Notes under the pieces: generated by a model
Seen by the model: the letters and a program-made list of their open reading frames with translations, nothing else
Told to the model about the DNA's origin: nothing
Databases searched by the model: none
Position numbers and translations under genes: made by a program
Source: Pseudoneurospora amorphoporcata
Taxonomy: Eukaryota; Ascomycota; Sordariomycetes; Sordariales; Sordariaceae
Direction: 5' to 3'
Assembly (NCBI GenBank): GCA_033297205.1
Contig: MU859118.1
Coordinates: forward strand, 1 to 64,000
Length of the DNA: 64,000 nt
Shown here: one piece after another, positions 22,851 through 33,099 of the stretch
How the letters are laid out: the number at the start of each line of letters is the position of its first letter
Position numbering within the stretch: the first letter of the stretch is position 1

Positions 22851-24962
22851 ATGGATCCGCGCTTCATCGTCACCCGCGAAGAACTATACGATGTCCAGAT
22901 GGACTTGAAGCGCCTTCATTCCATCCAGCATCAGCACTCGGAGCGGTTACGATTGTTGGAAAAACGCCAGGCTGACGATGCCGCCTTGAAGTCTGTATGG
23001 AGTTCGCCGTTCCCAAGTATGCTCGGCACTACAACCCCTCAGCATGGTCAGACTTTCGCAGCTCATGGTAGTCCTTTCGTCAATCAGGGCTTCACTAACA
23101 GCACTTCAGGGCCAGTTCACTTGCCGGCCAACGATCTGTTTGACGACCTTGAAGAGCATGGTCAGAACTTGCTGGGTAGGCTGCAGCTTGACCCTGAAGA
23201 CGAACCTATACGGCGAGGGGCAGCATCGAGGGCGAATAGTGTGCGTTTTGATGAAAGTGCTCTGCATGGCTGGGGCGGTCATCATGGCAACCGTCACTCG
23301 ACCGAATATGGCTTGACGCGCCCTGGAAGTGGCATGGGAGGCCATCCGATGACTGAGCGCTCTTCGTCTCACAAGTCTGATGGGAGGCATAGCTCTGCCG
23401 GCCATTCTGTTCATTCAGTGCATTCCAACGCCTCTGGCCGAGCTAGCAGTCTCGGTCTTGACACCAACTTCTCGATTGGTGGCATGGAGGATGACTCTCC
23501 CCTTGATGTTCCGGAGCCTCCATCAGGGTTCTTTTACCTGGGCGCGGCTCCGTCCATCATTCGCTGTTGCTTGACTGATAACATCACCAACAAAGGGTTG
23601 CTTTATGCTGTCGTCTGCACTGGTTCTCAAAAGTCAACAGTGGACTATAGTGTGGTCAAAGACCTGCACCTAACCAACCAAATGCAAAGGGGAATGGACG
23701 GCGTCTACAGGATCGATCTTCCGATTTACCTTACCGAAGCTAGAGTCATACAGTCCAACTCTAGGTCTATCAGCCCGATTCACCGGCTGCCGCCCAGCAT
23801 CGCATGTTCTTTTGAAGTGACAGGCATGGATCAATCGGAAACTCCCGAAACCAAGAAGAGCATTCGCGTCTTCATCGGTAACCATACATTGAGGTTGCAT
23901 AGTGCGGACCTTCTGCTTTCTCAGAACTCCATGACCTTGTATGGCACTGGCAGGGACAAACTTTCGGTACCCTTTGTTCGACCCGAGGATGATGCGGTCT
24001 TCAAGAATCTTGCAGTCACCAATATGGCCCCTGGAAATAAGCCTAAGCTGAACGCTGCCGCACCCGAGTTCGTTGCTGGCGACAGAGTCGCAAAACCGTC
24101 GGCTAAAGGCAACGAAGAATCGACTCCCAAGCAAAATGGAGATACTGCCTCGGAGGGAGCACTCTTGTCACCTGTGAGGTCGCCTCAGCCACTCAAGACC
24201 ACTACTGAGGCAACCAGCGCAGCATCTGAAGTGGGTGGAGAGTATGAGAAGGAGCAACCTCAACAGCAGCAACAGCAGCCGCCGCCGCCTGTTTCAGCCG
24301 ACTCTGTAGTCTCTGAAGACGTCCCCAAAAACGGTGCCAAAGAAAATGCTACGCCCACATCAACGACCGAGACCGTTCGCCGGGAACCTAGCGCGGCCAT
24401 CCGGACTCCGTGGCGACAAACGGCTGCCAGTCTTGCTGACAAGGAAAGCACCCCGCTAAGCGGTTACCAGCCAGCTGCGAGGGGTCGCAGTATGAAGATC
24501 TTACGGCCGACGAAGATATCCTCCATTAGCAGCAACAGCACTGCCGGTCCAAACTCGCCGTCAACCACCCGATCAACGGGTGCGTTCGAATCCCCCTCCG
24601 TTCCACGGTCCAACGGAACCGATCTGCGACGGACCAAGGGCTCGACAGCTAGCGCCGCTGCGGCGGAAGGCATCCAGAGCAGCACCAACAGCCCCACGGT
24701 AGGCAGCTGGGGTCCCTCGAAACGCAGTCTGAGCACCAGTGCTAGCGTTTCCAACCTTGGCAACTTGGAAGGTGGCAAGAGCACCGAGACTAGGGAGCAA
24801 AGGTCCTCGTCACTGGCAACCACGGTAGGCAGTCCCATGCATCAGGATGGACTCAAGACGCCGACGGCTCCCAGATCGGCCACGAATCCTCTTGGTAGCG
24901 CATCTGCTTTTGCTTGGATGGGGAATAAAACGGCGGGTAAGGCGTCTGCCAGTCCGCTCTAG
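22851..24962 (+). CDS. Conserved fungal protein with a retropepsin-like domain lacking the catalytic Asp
   Basis: Single open frame of 703 aa. The N-terminus (MDPRFIVTREELYDVQ) is a short coiled coil, followed by a Ser/His/Gly-rich linker. A structured core lies at about residues 226-390. It contains YAVVCTGSQKSTVDYSVV, which resembles the retropepsin active-site strand (DTGS followed by a hydrophobic helix), but the Asp position is Cys256. The later LRLHSADLLLSQ block would fit the second half of such a fold. Residues after about 400 are disordered, with a polyGln/polyPro run near 24255-24300 and Ser/Thr-rich sequence, ending KTAGKASASPL. I do not know its function; if the fold is right it would be a non-catalytic, perhaps dimerising, module. 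A 42 nt in-frame segment (23068-23109) has intron-like ends but is probably too short. Confidence 0.72.
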   Translation: MDPRFIVTREELYDVQMDLKRLHSIQHQHSERLRLLEKRQADDAALKSVWSSPFPSMLGTTTPQHGQTFAAHGSPFVNQGFTNSTSGPVHLPANDLFDDLEEHGQNLLGRLQLDPEDEPIRRGAASRANSVRFDESALHGWGGHHGNRHSTEYGLTRPGSGMGGHPMTERSSSHKSDGRHSSAGHSVHSVHSNASGRASSLGLDTNFSIGGMEDDSPLDVPEPPSGFFYLGAAPSIIRCCLTDNITNKGLLYAVVCTGSQKSTVDYSVVKDLHLTNQMQRGMDGVYRIDLPIYLTEARVIQSNSRSISPIHRLPPSIACSFEVTGMDQSETPETKKSIRVFIGNHTLRLHSADLLLSQNSMTLYGTGRDKLSVPFVRPEDDAVFKNLAVTNMAPGNKPKLNAAAPEFVAGDRVAKPSAKGNEESTPKQNGDTASEGALLSPVRSPQPLKTTTEATSAASEVGGEYEKEQPQQQQQQPPPPVSADSVVSEDVPKNGAKENATPTSTTETVRREPSAAIRTPWRQTAASLADKESTPLSGYQPAARGRSMKILRPTKISSISSNSTAGPNSPSTTRSTGAFESPSVPRSNGTDLRRTKGSTASAAAAEGIQSSTNSPTVGSWGPSKRSLSTSASVSNLGNLEGGKSTETREQRSSSLATTVGSPMHQDGLKTPTAPRSATNPLGSASAFAWMGNKTAGKASASPL

Positions 24963-25620
24963 AGTACGGTAGGGCAGCGCAGAAACCAGGAGGAGAAGAA
25001 GGTCTAACATGGAAATTTCTAAAAAGATCCGAGTTGTTTGGCCGTGTCCAGCATTCGTATGCTGAGCCCTCAGCGTGCTGGATGGTGTTGCCGGATGGAA
25101 GCGAGAAACCGAAATTACAAAAGTGAAGAGCTATAGCGAAGGGAAGCGAAGCCACATTGGGCCGCACAAACAGGCACCACTATGTTTTAAAAAAGCTGAA
25201 TAATATCGAGTATTGTCGAAGTTCGAGTAACGAAACCATCCTGTGCCAGACATACTTCTGCGTGTCTTGAGAGCCCAAATTACCGGTGAGGGAGAGGAGA
25301 GAGTGCGAGGGTGCCATGTCCGACTAGGTAACACGGTGTAACCATATCACACAGTTTTTTCGAAAGTCGTTATATACATACATATAATATCGCTCAACCT
25401 AATAAACATTATTATATCAAACTAGCAATTCAATAAAGTAGGGTCGATATTATTATCAGGAATATCTACGATTTTGACATTACCACTTTTTGGCATAGTT
25501 TTTGGAATAGTCAAATTCTCCTCCACTATAGAAACAAATACTAGAGGATCTACATTATCCTCGAATTTATAATCTAAGTATTTTGGCAGTTCATAATAGA
25601 TTCACACGGTCGTGTAAGTC
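24963..25620. other. 3' flank and transition into the AT-rich island
   Basis: Downstream region of the preceding gene. The base composition switches to AT-rich at about 25,340. No gene was recognised. Confidence 0.5.
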
Positions 25621-26888
25621 GAGTTGTTTATAGTGAGTATGTAAAAAAATAGTAGTATATAAATTTGCTAACAAACTGTATAGGTAGCTATGTACTCGTA
25701 TTTTTTTACAAATCAATCTACATTCGCGATTCAAACTACCAGAACCATTGCAAGCAATAGGTTCCAGAAGGCGTTTCTAGTCCAGACGAGTATACTTATA
25801 GCTGGCTCTTAGCCTAGTCTCATTCACTCAGCTACCTTCGCTTGGACCATCGCAGTCTTGGAATTCCTTACGGGACCAAATGAGGGACATCGACCCCACC
25901 CCCACAATTACGATGTCACACTATTTAGACCCGCAGGTTCCAAGCCACGCACCACATGCTCTGCTGTGGCGGCTGAAAAGCGAGGCGGATCCGCAGGGGA
26001 AAAAATGGGGGCTGACAATTTGGAGAGCGTCATTGTTATAAGAGACTATCTTAGCCTTACTTGCAGCTAGTTTGGCGATCTTCGGGCTGGCCGGCTGCGG
26101 AAACACCAGGGACAAAGGATTAGTATGCTAAGATCTTTTGGAAAGGAATTTTGGTATGGCAACTACGGGATCCTCGATCTGAATTCTCAGAGCGGGGATA
26201 GAGAGGGTAAGGGGGGTTGCTGATACAAGGCGGGATGGGAAGTTTTGAAAGCCATAAATATCAAGGGAATCGAATGTTCGAGGAGCGGACGTTGATCGAC
26301 TAGGAGATAGAACAGCTCGGGACACGAGAAGATGGGTTGGTGAGCCAGTACGTAAAGGCAAGCGCTACTCGTCTGAGCTCGAAACGCCTCCAGACCCACA
26401 ACTCTCCCCCGAAAAGGACCCAAAACGGCTGGGCCGCATTCTAATCGGAATTTCTTCTCGATCCATTTTTATTTCAACATTAAAAGGACGGCATCTTCTC
26501 GGACAATATACACTTTTGAGGCCTCGCAATGCCGGGGACAGGAAAACAAAGGCTTTTTGGGAGCTCAAGGGTTTCTTTTTTGAAACTGCACAAAAATTAA
26601 GGTTTTAACGCAAGAGGCTACGCCAAGGTCCGACTTGGCCAACTGATGCTTTTTCCTGTCTTATGTACCTATGTCACGCCGTCGTCGCAGGCACGACTTA
26701 TTATCTAGTATTAGTAGAACGTAGTCGAAAAATTCATTATCATCATCATTATCGCCTCCAGACCCAATGCTGGCGCATTGGGTCTGGCACATTGATTCGC
26801 GAAAAAATTTCAGTACCTAGCAAACTCCGCATTTTGTTAGCAAACTGATGTACCACTATTTTTTTTACATACTCACCATAAGTAACTT
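25621..26888. mobile_element. ~1.27 kb element with ~57 bp terminal inverted repeats
   Basis: Left end 25621-25677 and right end 26832-26888 are inverted copies containing GTGAGTATGTAAAAAAA and TTTGCTAACAAA, with differences that are mainly transitions. The interior is less AT-rich than the flanks and contains a perfect hairpin (26757-26793, arms CCAGACCCAATGC). I see no transposase frame. The exact ends and target duplication are unclear, so the superfamily is not assigned. Confidence 0.68.
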
Positions 26889-28189
26889 CACTTCCATAAC
26901 AATGTAAATCCATTACCAACTAGCAAATATGGCCAAATATCGATATAGGAAGGTTAGTGTTTAGTATAAAATAATGCAAATAATATAACCAGTATAAAAT
27001 TCGACTAGGCAGGACCTTATTCGAATATTATAGAATTAGCCTATGATATGCCTACCTTGTACTTGTATTATAGCCATTGCTATAGTATGGTTACGTGTAA
27101 AGCTATGTGCGCGCACGGACTGGCTTTTCAGAGCTCTCGCTCATATAGCTAGTCCTCCACGCACATCCCTCTTTCTCTCTTCTCATATAATAATGTATAT
27201 CTTACTCTACTCCTAATAGTGCTTTGCCCTATAATAGTTTATTATATTTTATTATCGCGCTACACGTATTTAAAGGACATAAATTTAAATTTATATTTAA
27301 AAATATAGAAAAATCTATTTAAATTATACCTACGATCAACATCTATAATTAAAACTTTAACCTGTTTATAAGCGGGATAAATAAAAATTCGGTTGTAAAT
27401 ATTACAATTCGAACTAGGTATAGTAATATAAATATTAGCCTTATCTCTTTCTCTCTTTTATACTTACTATTAAAAATAAGATATTCTAGTAATAATTATA
27501 TCCGTAATAATTTGATAACTAATAACGGATTAATTACGGGTTATTACTAATAATTTTATTATAGTAATTACTATCGGAGCGTTTTAAACTTCCGACGTTA
27601 ACTTTATGAATTTAATAATTTACAATACCTTCATTAAAGTATTTACAAACTTTAATAACGATCCTTATATTTATATTCTATTTAATTATATTATTAATTA
27701 CACCATTGCATTCGCTTCGGTCCCAGTCTTCTACAACGTAGTTTTTACTGTTAATTGTTTTATTTATAACGATGTAATCGAAGTTCGCTCCTATACCTAG
27801 AAAGTCGAAGAGGATTTTACCGATTCATTTTATAAGATTAACCGTTTAAATGTTTAGAATACAAAGTTCTAATAAGGGATTAACAAACTTAAATAATCTT
27901 GTAATAATTGTAACTTAATACTTTTAAATATTTTTAAAAAATAGAGAAATAAATACGCTAAAACTTTTAATAAAATTTACGCTTAATTTAAATAAGTTTA
28001 AAAAATTAAAATACTTATTATATCGCTTATAAGCGTTAACAGTAATGGCTATAGGTTAATATAATTACGTATATATATTATTCTATTTAATAGTAAAAGT
28101 ACTAATTAATTAGAGAAGGCAAAGAAGTACTATTCTTAGTATATAAAAATTAAATTCTATTAAATTAATAAACTAACTCATTTCGCTTC
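26889..28189. other. AT-rich RIP-damaged sequence
   Basis: No coding potential is left. Fragments of low-complexity A/T with scattered GC islets (for example 27100-27190) suggest heavily decayed repeats that I cannot assign. Confidence 0.6.
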
Positions 28190-29700
28190 TAAATTTAGAG
28201 AAAGTCTTTTCGCACTGCCCTCAATGTCTTCATACACTGCTCTCCCACTTTAATTTTTTTTTTTGGACCAATAATCTCACACGCATCCATTAGCCTCCCC
28301 TTAGCGCACCTTAGCGCACATTAGCTCCCGCTCCCTCCCCACTTTGGACCGCTAAGACCTAGATTTCAAGCTATTACGCGCCCAGACCTGTGCAGTCGTA
28401 CTGCACTGGCCACCTCTGGTCTGGGCGCCTAGACTAGGTTAGACTAGCTAGTCTAGCTTGGTCGTTTTCTAGCATTTGTACTTTGCTTCCTTTCTACACC
28501 AAACCACCACCGCACACATCACCACATCGCAGTCAGTCAATCAATCCACCTCAATACTAGCACGTCGCATCGCCAAGTAAACAAGGCGCTTGCATTTGGT
28601 CAACGGTAAGAAATGATCCATCAATTTTTCTGTGCGTTTTTCCAGCTAACCGTGATACTGCAGATGGCCGACCGACGGGCGCGCGCGACTGTAGCGCAAA
28701 TGAAAACATCGACCCCGCGCTCCTCGACTCCAACGTCAACCTTAATCCCCCTAACCTACTTACCTTCGTACAAGATACCTCTGAGCTCAGTGCTTCTGCG
28801 CCCAATACCCAGGTACCTCATACCGTTGAGCCCACGTCAGCGCAGCTCATCGAGATCAGTGACGACGACCCTATAGAGATCGATAACGACGACAAACTTC
28901 CCGACCAGGCCCCTGCCCGCCGTTACGAACACAGCGATCACCCTATTTTTAACACGCAGTACAACACTCTCGACTAGCTAATGATAACGGTCCAGTCTTG
29001 GTCACGTGAGCTTGGGTATAGTGTTGTGAAAGGTCGCTCTACTACCTTAGTTAAGGGATTTGGATACATACGTTGCGAAATCGTATGCTCAGCTGGTCCC
29101 CTTCGCAAGGTAGATAACCACTCCCGTTCAACATTAACAGCTAATAGGGATGCCCGTAGTACGGGTATGCCAAAGCTCTACCACATAACGACAGGAGGTG
29201 GATCTTCGAACTTCATAGGGTGGCCGTCGTAGCGCACGCATTGCTAGCACCCAGAACTAGTAAAGAGAGGCTCACTAGCAGTTAGATACGTCGGTTGTAC
29301 AGATAAAATCAATAATGTATGGATTAATATAGAGTGCAGTGCAGTATAGTGAGCTTAATCGAGCTTAAGCGACCTCAATTGAACGCGACGTGCAAGTGTG
29401 CGACCGTACCACTAAGTGCCCTATAAGACAGCTATAGAAACGCTCTGTAAAAACTGGGTCTGAGTGCTAATCTGGCTGCACGTGCTACAGTCTAGAGTCT
29501 GAGCTTGACATGGCGTGAAAAATGTAATGCCCAGACTTACTAGCTGAAATCTATGAAAAAAAAACACGCTAAAGTTTGGTGTGGGTCTAAAGGTTATGTC
29601 TATAAGATGATTGGTCTAAAAAGTGGGAGAGAGCGCGCCAAGTGGGGAAGCAGTGTATAAAGACATTGAGGGTAGTGCGAAAAGACTTTCTCTAAATTTA
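28190..29700. mobile_element. hAT-like element, 1,495 bp, with perfect 8 bp target duplication
   Basis: Element 28198-29692 flanked by TAAATTTA on both sides (28190-28197 and 29693-29700). The ends are inverted repeats starting GAGAAAGTCTTTTCGCAC. They stay similar for about 85 bp, including CAATGTCTT and CTCCCACTTT blocks. An 8 bp duplication is the hAT signature. The interior has no recognisable hAT transposase but carries a short acidic frame (separate entry). The body is GC-normal inside an AT-rich island, so it is younger than, or escaped, the RIP that damaged its surroundings. Confidence 0.85.
28664..28977 (+). pseudogene. Short acidic reading frame of the hAT-like element (frameshifted)
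   Basis: The start ATGGCCGAC follows an intron-like segment (GTAAGAAATGATCC...CTAAC...TGCAG, about 28608-28663). The sibling copy at 30114-30305 starts with ATGGCTGAT in the equivalent place. In this copy the frame that reads like protein is offset from that ATG: it runs SANENIDPALLDSNV..., then VEPTSAQLIEISDDDPIEID, and ends NTQYNTLD at TAG 28975-28977. This frame is open from 28561 but has no Met, so an early one-base frameshift (or unseen splicing) separates it from the ATG. The hydrophobic stretch followed by acids (LIEISDDD) resembles a SUMO-interaction motif. No zinc finger or transposase domain is seen. Confidence 0.55.
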
Positions 29701-30113
29701 AATACTTTTCATATATCAGTAAATACTTTAAAAGCTCCCTATTTAAAATTATCGAATCTTAATTTACTAATATTTTTAAATATTCAACCGACGATATTAA
29801 GTAGAAATAGAAAACGGCTATAGATTTTTTTAAGAAATTTAATATTAAGTATAATAATTTTAACCTTATTATTATCGTTCGCTACCTCTCTATATACTAC
29901 CACGAAGGCGGCTTCGTCTAGTCTGTATAGCAGCTGGGCGGTCGGCTCTATTCTCTTTATCTAAGTTAACACCCTCTTAGCTAAACATGTTTCGCTAGAT
30001 AGACGGCGCTACTCGTATTGAGGTAGTAAAGTTGCAGCCTACCCTAGGTTATTGGCCGCGGGTAGGCTGAAGGCAAGACCTTCCTTAAGGTCGTGATAGT
30101 TGAGCTAGCGTAG
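29701..30113. other. AT-rich flank and decayed element body
   Basis: No intact frame. 29,880-30,080 is GC-richer and probably belongs to the body of the second hAT-like copy; it includes the hairpin-like arms CAGCCTACCC / GGGTAGGCTG near 30035-30070. Confidence 0.4.
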
Positions 30114-30305
30114 TTAATTAGAAATGTCACCTTCGTAATCGCTGTCGCTATCGTGATCGTTTATCTCTATAGGCTGGGTAGAGGTAGGCTCAGCTAGGTG
30201 AGGTAGGGTATCGCTAGCGAGGAGAGCGAGGTCGATAAGACTATCAAAGATAATCGCGGCGCCACGGTCGTACGTAGCTGTCAGCTAGGTCGCTATATCA
30301 GCCAT
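30114..30305 (-). pseudogene. Second copy of the hAT-like element's acidic frame (premature stop)
   Basis: Read on the minus strand, ATGGCTGAT at 30305 is preceded by an intron-like segment nearly identical to that of the 28.6 kb copy (both contain TAAGAAATGATCCATC). Codon 7 is TAG, a likely CAG-to-TAG RIP change. After it the frame stays open and ends at TAA 30114-30116. The block LAEPTSTQPIEINDHDSDSD is homologous to VEPTSAQLIEISDDD of the other copy, showing that the short acidic protein is a shared feature of the family and not a chance frame. Confidence 0.6.
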
Positions 30306-30713
30306 TTACATTACGATTAGCTAGGAAAATATACAGAAAAAATGATGGATCATTTCTTACTATTGGCAAATGCTAGCGCTTTGTTTACTTAGTGATATTT
30401 CGTGATACGCGTGATAGTAGTTTGATTGATTATAGAAAGGATGGTGATGGTGATGGTGATGGTGATAGAGGAAGCGATGATACGATGCGACGATGTAAAT
30501 TACTAAGTGTAACGATAGATTACGAAATCTAAGCTATATAGGGGTTACAATGTATAATAGGCTGAAATTTGAAGGCTTAACAGTCGCGGTACGAGTGGGA
30601 TTGGTACTAGCGGGGGAGGGGACGGCAGAGTTAGGGATATGTATGGGAGGAAAAAGTGGGATACGGTGTAAATAGAGTTTTATGTCTGTGCAAATAGAGC
30701 TTCTCTTTATTAA
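30306..30713. mobile_element. Remnant of a second hAT-like element, minus orientation
   Basis: The end at 30705, read on the minus strand, begins GAGAAGCTCTATTTGCAC and continues with ATAAAACTCTATTTACAC, clearly related to the 40,081 MITE end and, less closely, to the 28,198 end. TTTATTAA (30706-30713) would be the adjacent 8 bp flank. The opposite end was not found, so the copy is truncated or too mutated. A GATGGT-type microsatellite lies at about 30437-30465. Confidence 0.55.
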
Positions 30714-30999
30714 TACTAACTATAAAAACGATAATATTTTTAAACCGTCTTTCCCATAATTATACTTCGTATTAACCTTAAGTTTACTGATATCGTTTAT
30801 ATATAAAACTCTATACAACCTATATTATTAATTAAATCTAATTTCGTTTTATAAACGTAATAAAAAATTTCGAGAATATTAAAGTTTTTACTATAAATAA
30901 TAAATATAACGTCATTTAATGTACTCCCTCCTCTTATAATTTTATATACGTTATTAGCCTCTCTTTAAAAAAATACGGCTATTATTTCAGCTAGGTTAG
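30714..30999. other. AT-rich flank, nothing recognised
   Basis: RIP-like AT-rich sequence between the hAT remnant and the miniature LTR element. Confidence 0.5.
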
Positions 31000-31490
31000 T
31001 GTGACGGCAAGCGTGCCGTCGCAACTATATAAGACTACTTGAGGAACCGAATTGCCAGCTTCGGTTACTTGTATCCTTTTGCAGGAACATGGCCTGGTTA
31101 GTGTAGTGGTCTGCCACCGCCGTGACACTTAACCGAAGCTAAAAGCTGCGAGTTCGAACCTCGTAGTTGGAAAAACTTTCGAGTTTTTTGGATACCCTTA
31201 TATAGGTTCTCCTTACCCCGGATGACCAAGAACGGTACCAGCCTTAATTGAGAGCTCCCAATTTGATTCGATTGGCTCCCTAAGCATCAGTCGCTGGCTG
31301 GCACTGTTGGCGTTGGAGGGGGGTCGAGGTTCGGGACGAACCTCTCAATGTAAGGGGGGAAATGTGACAGCAAGCGTGCCGTCGCAACTATATAAGACCA
31401 CTTGAGGAACCGAATTGCCAGCTTCGGTTACTTGTATCCTTTTGCAGGAACATGGCCTGGTTAGTGTAGTGGTCTGCCACCGCCGTGACA
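31000..31490 (+). mobile_element. TRIM-like miniature LTR element, 491 bp
   Basis: Two 128 bp direct repeats (31000-31127 and 31363-31490) differ at only two transitions and run from TGTGACGGCAAG to GCCGTGACA (TG...CA ends). The right repeat is preceded by a purine tract (AAGGGGGGAAA), as expected for a PPT. The 235 bp interior begins CTTAACCGAAGC where a primer-binding site would lie. The flanks share TTAG (GTTAG left, TTTAG right), fitting a 4-5 bp target duplication. There is no gag or pol. A hairpin with arms GAGGTTCG/CGAACCTC lies just before the PPT. The whole element is GC-normal inside RIP-damaged DNA. Confidence 0.85.
31099..31170 (+). promoter_or_regulatory. tRNA-like Pol III promoter across the LTR/PBS junction
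   Basis: An A-box-like TAGTGTAGTGGT (31099-31110) in the LTR and a B-box-like AGTTCGAACC (31151-31160) in the interior sit at tRNA-like spacing. The T-arm can pair (GCGAG with CTCGT), but a good acceptor stem is not evident, so this is not called a functional tRNA gene. Confidence 0.45.
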
Positions 31491-32159
31491 TTTAGAGGGT
31501 GGTATAGAAAAATAATTAAAAAGTATATATTAAATAATAATTATTTAAATATTTTATTAAGTTGAAGGGAAGGCGTTAGTAGAGGGATAGTAAAGAACAG
31601 TAAGAAGGAGTTACTTTTATATAGGTAAATAAATTAATTATTATTAAAGACGATAACGATGAGGCTAAGATAGTAATATTAGGGTCCGGGCCGGCGCTAG
31701 AGCCGGAGTTAAAATTGAAAAAGAATATTAGAATTTTCTTATACAACGATAATAAAAACAATAAACTTTAAAGGAGATTAATATTGATAATAGTATTAAA
31801 TTAATTGAAATAGCACTGTTAAACTTCCTTTTTCCTCTATTTTAATATTAAAATTAATGTAATCCAACCTAGGAGAGGGTATAATAACGGTATTATAATT
31901 AGCCTTTCGAAGTAGGGATACGAATTCGATCTTCTTAAACTTACTAAATCCAAATATTCGCCGAACTTTATATAGAGACTGTAGTTAGAGAATTGTATAA
32001 TTAAAATAATTTATTTGCAATTTATTAAAGGTAGCTTCTTTATTAGGTTCGAGATATTAGTATTATTGATAATACTATTATTTGTAGTTTATTCGAATTT
32101 AGAAAAATCGATTGCCTTCTAATTAATATCTTTAATTCGGATTTTATAGTCTTCTAAAC
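31491..32159. other. AT-rich RIP-damaged sequence
   Basis: No gene and no recognisable element. A short GC islet lies near 31680-31700. Confidence 0.5.
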
Positions 32160-32374
32160 TATCACGGGCAGAGGGCGAAAGGTTAGGTATAGATATGAAA
32201 TATGCGTAATTACACGAGGGAGAAAGGGAGAAGTGCAGATGTACGCTCGAGAGATTGACCTTATAGGACTCGAGCCATAAACCCTAGTAGGTCTATAGCG
32301 AGAGGCTATCGGCTAATGAGATGAGCAGACAGTAATAGTCATCTTAGAAGCGACTATCACTAGCGCAACTGACA
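32160..32374 (-). mobile_element. Possible solo LTR, 215 bp
   Basis: Read on the minus strand the segment starts TGTCAGTTGC and ends CCCGTGATA, that is TG...TA (TG...CA after one transition). The flanks TAAAC and TAGGC differ only by G-to-A changes, so they could be a RIP-altered 5 bp duplication. It is GC-richer than its flanks. No second copy is present in the window, so the call is weak. Confidence 0.35.
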
Positions 32375-33099
32375 TAGGCTAACCCTATAATATAAACTAT
32401 CTAGCTGTACAAAAATACTACAATCGACGAAAGACTTAGCTACTAATCTAAGTTTTTTTTCGTTAAGAATTTTAATAGTTCGAATAACGACGTAGGTAAA
32501 TATAATCCTTTTTATCAACGGGGTCCACTTTTCGAACGATTCGCCAATCTAAGCCTCTCTCTTCTCGATATAAACCTTATATACTCCCTTAAAGTAATAT
32601 TTAATAAATTTATTAATATAAGTATTGAAGAGTTGTAATAAGAAAGTAAGACCGCTGGGTATTATAGCACTATTAATACTGCATTTATTAAAAATATTAA
32701 ACATATCCTTTATTTTATAAAAGCTGGCAACATTTATAACTAATAGTACTTTATCATTATTGGTGCCCACCTCTTAACTTAATTCTTTATAGTATTTAAT
32801 TATTAACTTTTCGTTATTATAAGCCGTTTTATTAAACTCGACCGTAACGCTTAAATAGTATATAGCGATTTTATTTGTATAAAAGGGTGTTAGAAAAAAA
32901 AAAGAGAAATGAGCTTATAGAAAAAGAAAATAGGCTTAGGAGAAAAGAAAATAGGCTTAGGAAAAAGGAAAAAGAGCTTAAGAAAGAAAAAAAGAATTCG
33001 GAAAAGATATTAGGAATTTAAGAAAAATAAAAGGCAAAAGTTTAACTTCTCCCGACTTATCCCTTTTTTCCTTTTTTTTATTTTCTTATATATAGGTAG
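32375..33099. other. AT-rich RIP-damaged sequence with purine-rich tract
   Basis: No gene. 32,888-33,040 is a strongly purine-rich run of AAAAG-type repeats. Confidence 0.5.

Noticed and set aside
23068..23109. Possible 42 nt intron with GTAGTC, CTAAC and CAG signals
   Set aside because: In frame without stops and shorter than any convincing intron in the window; left as coding.
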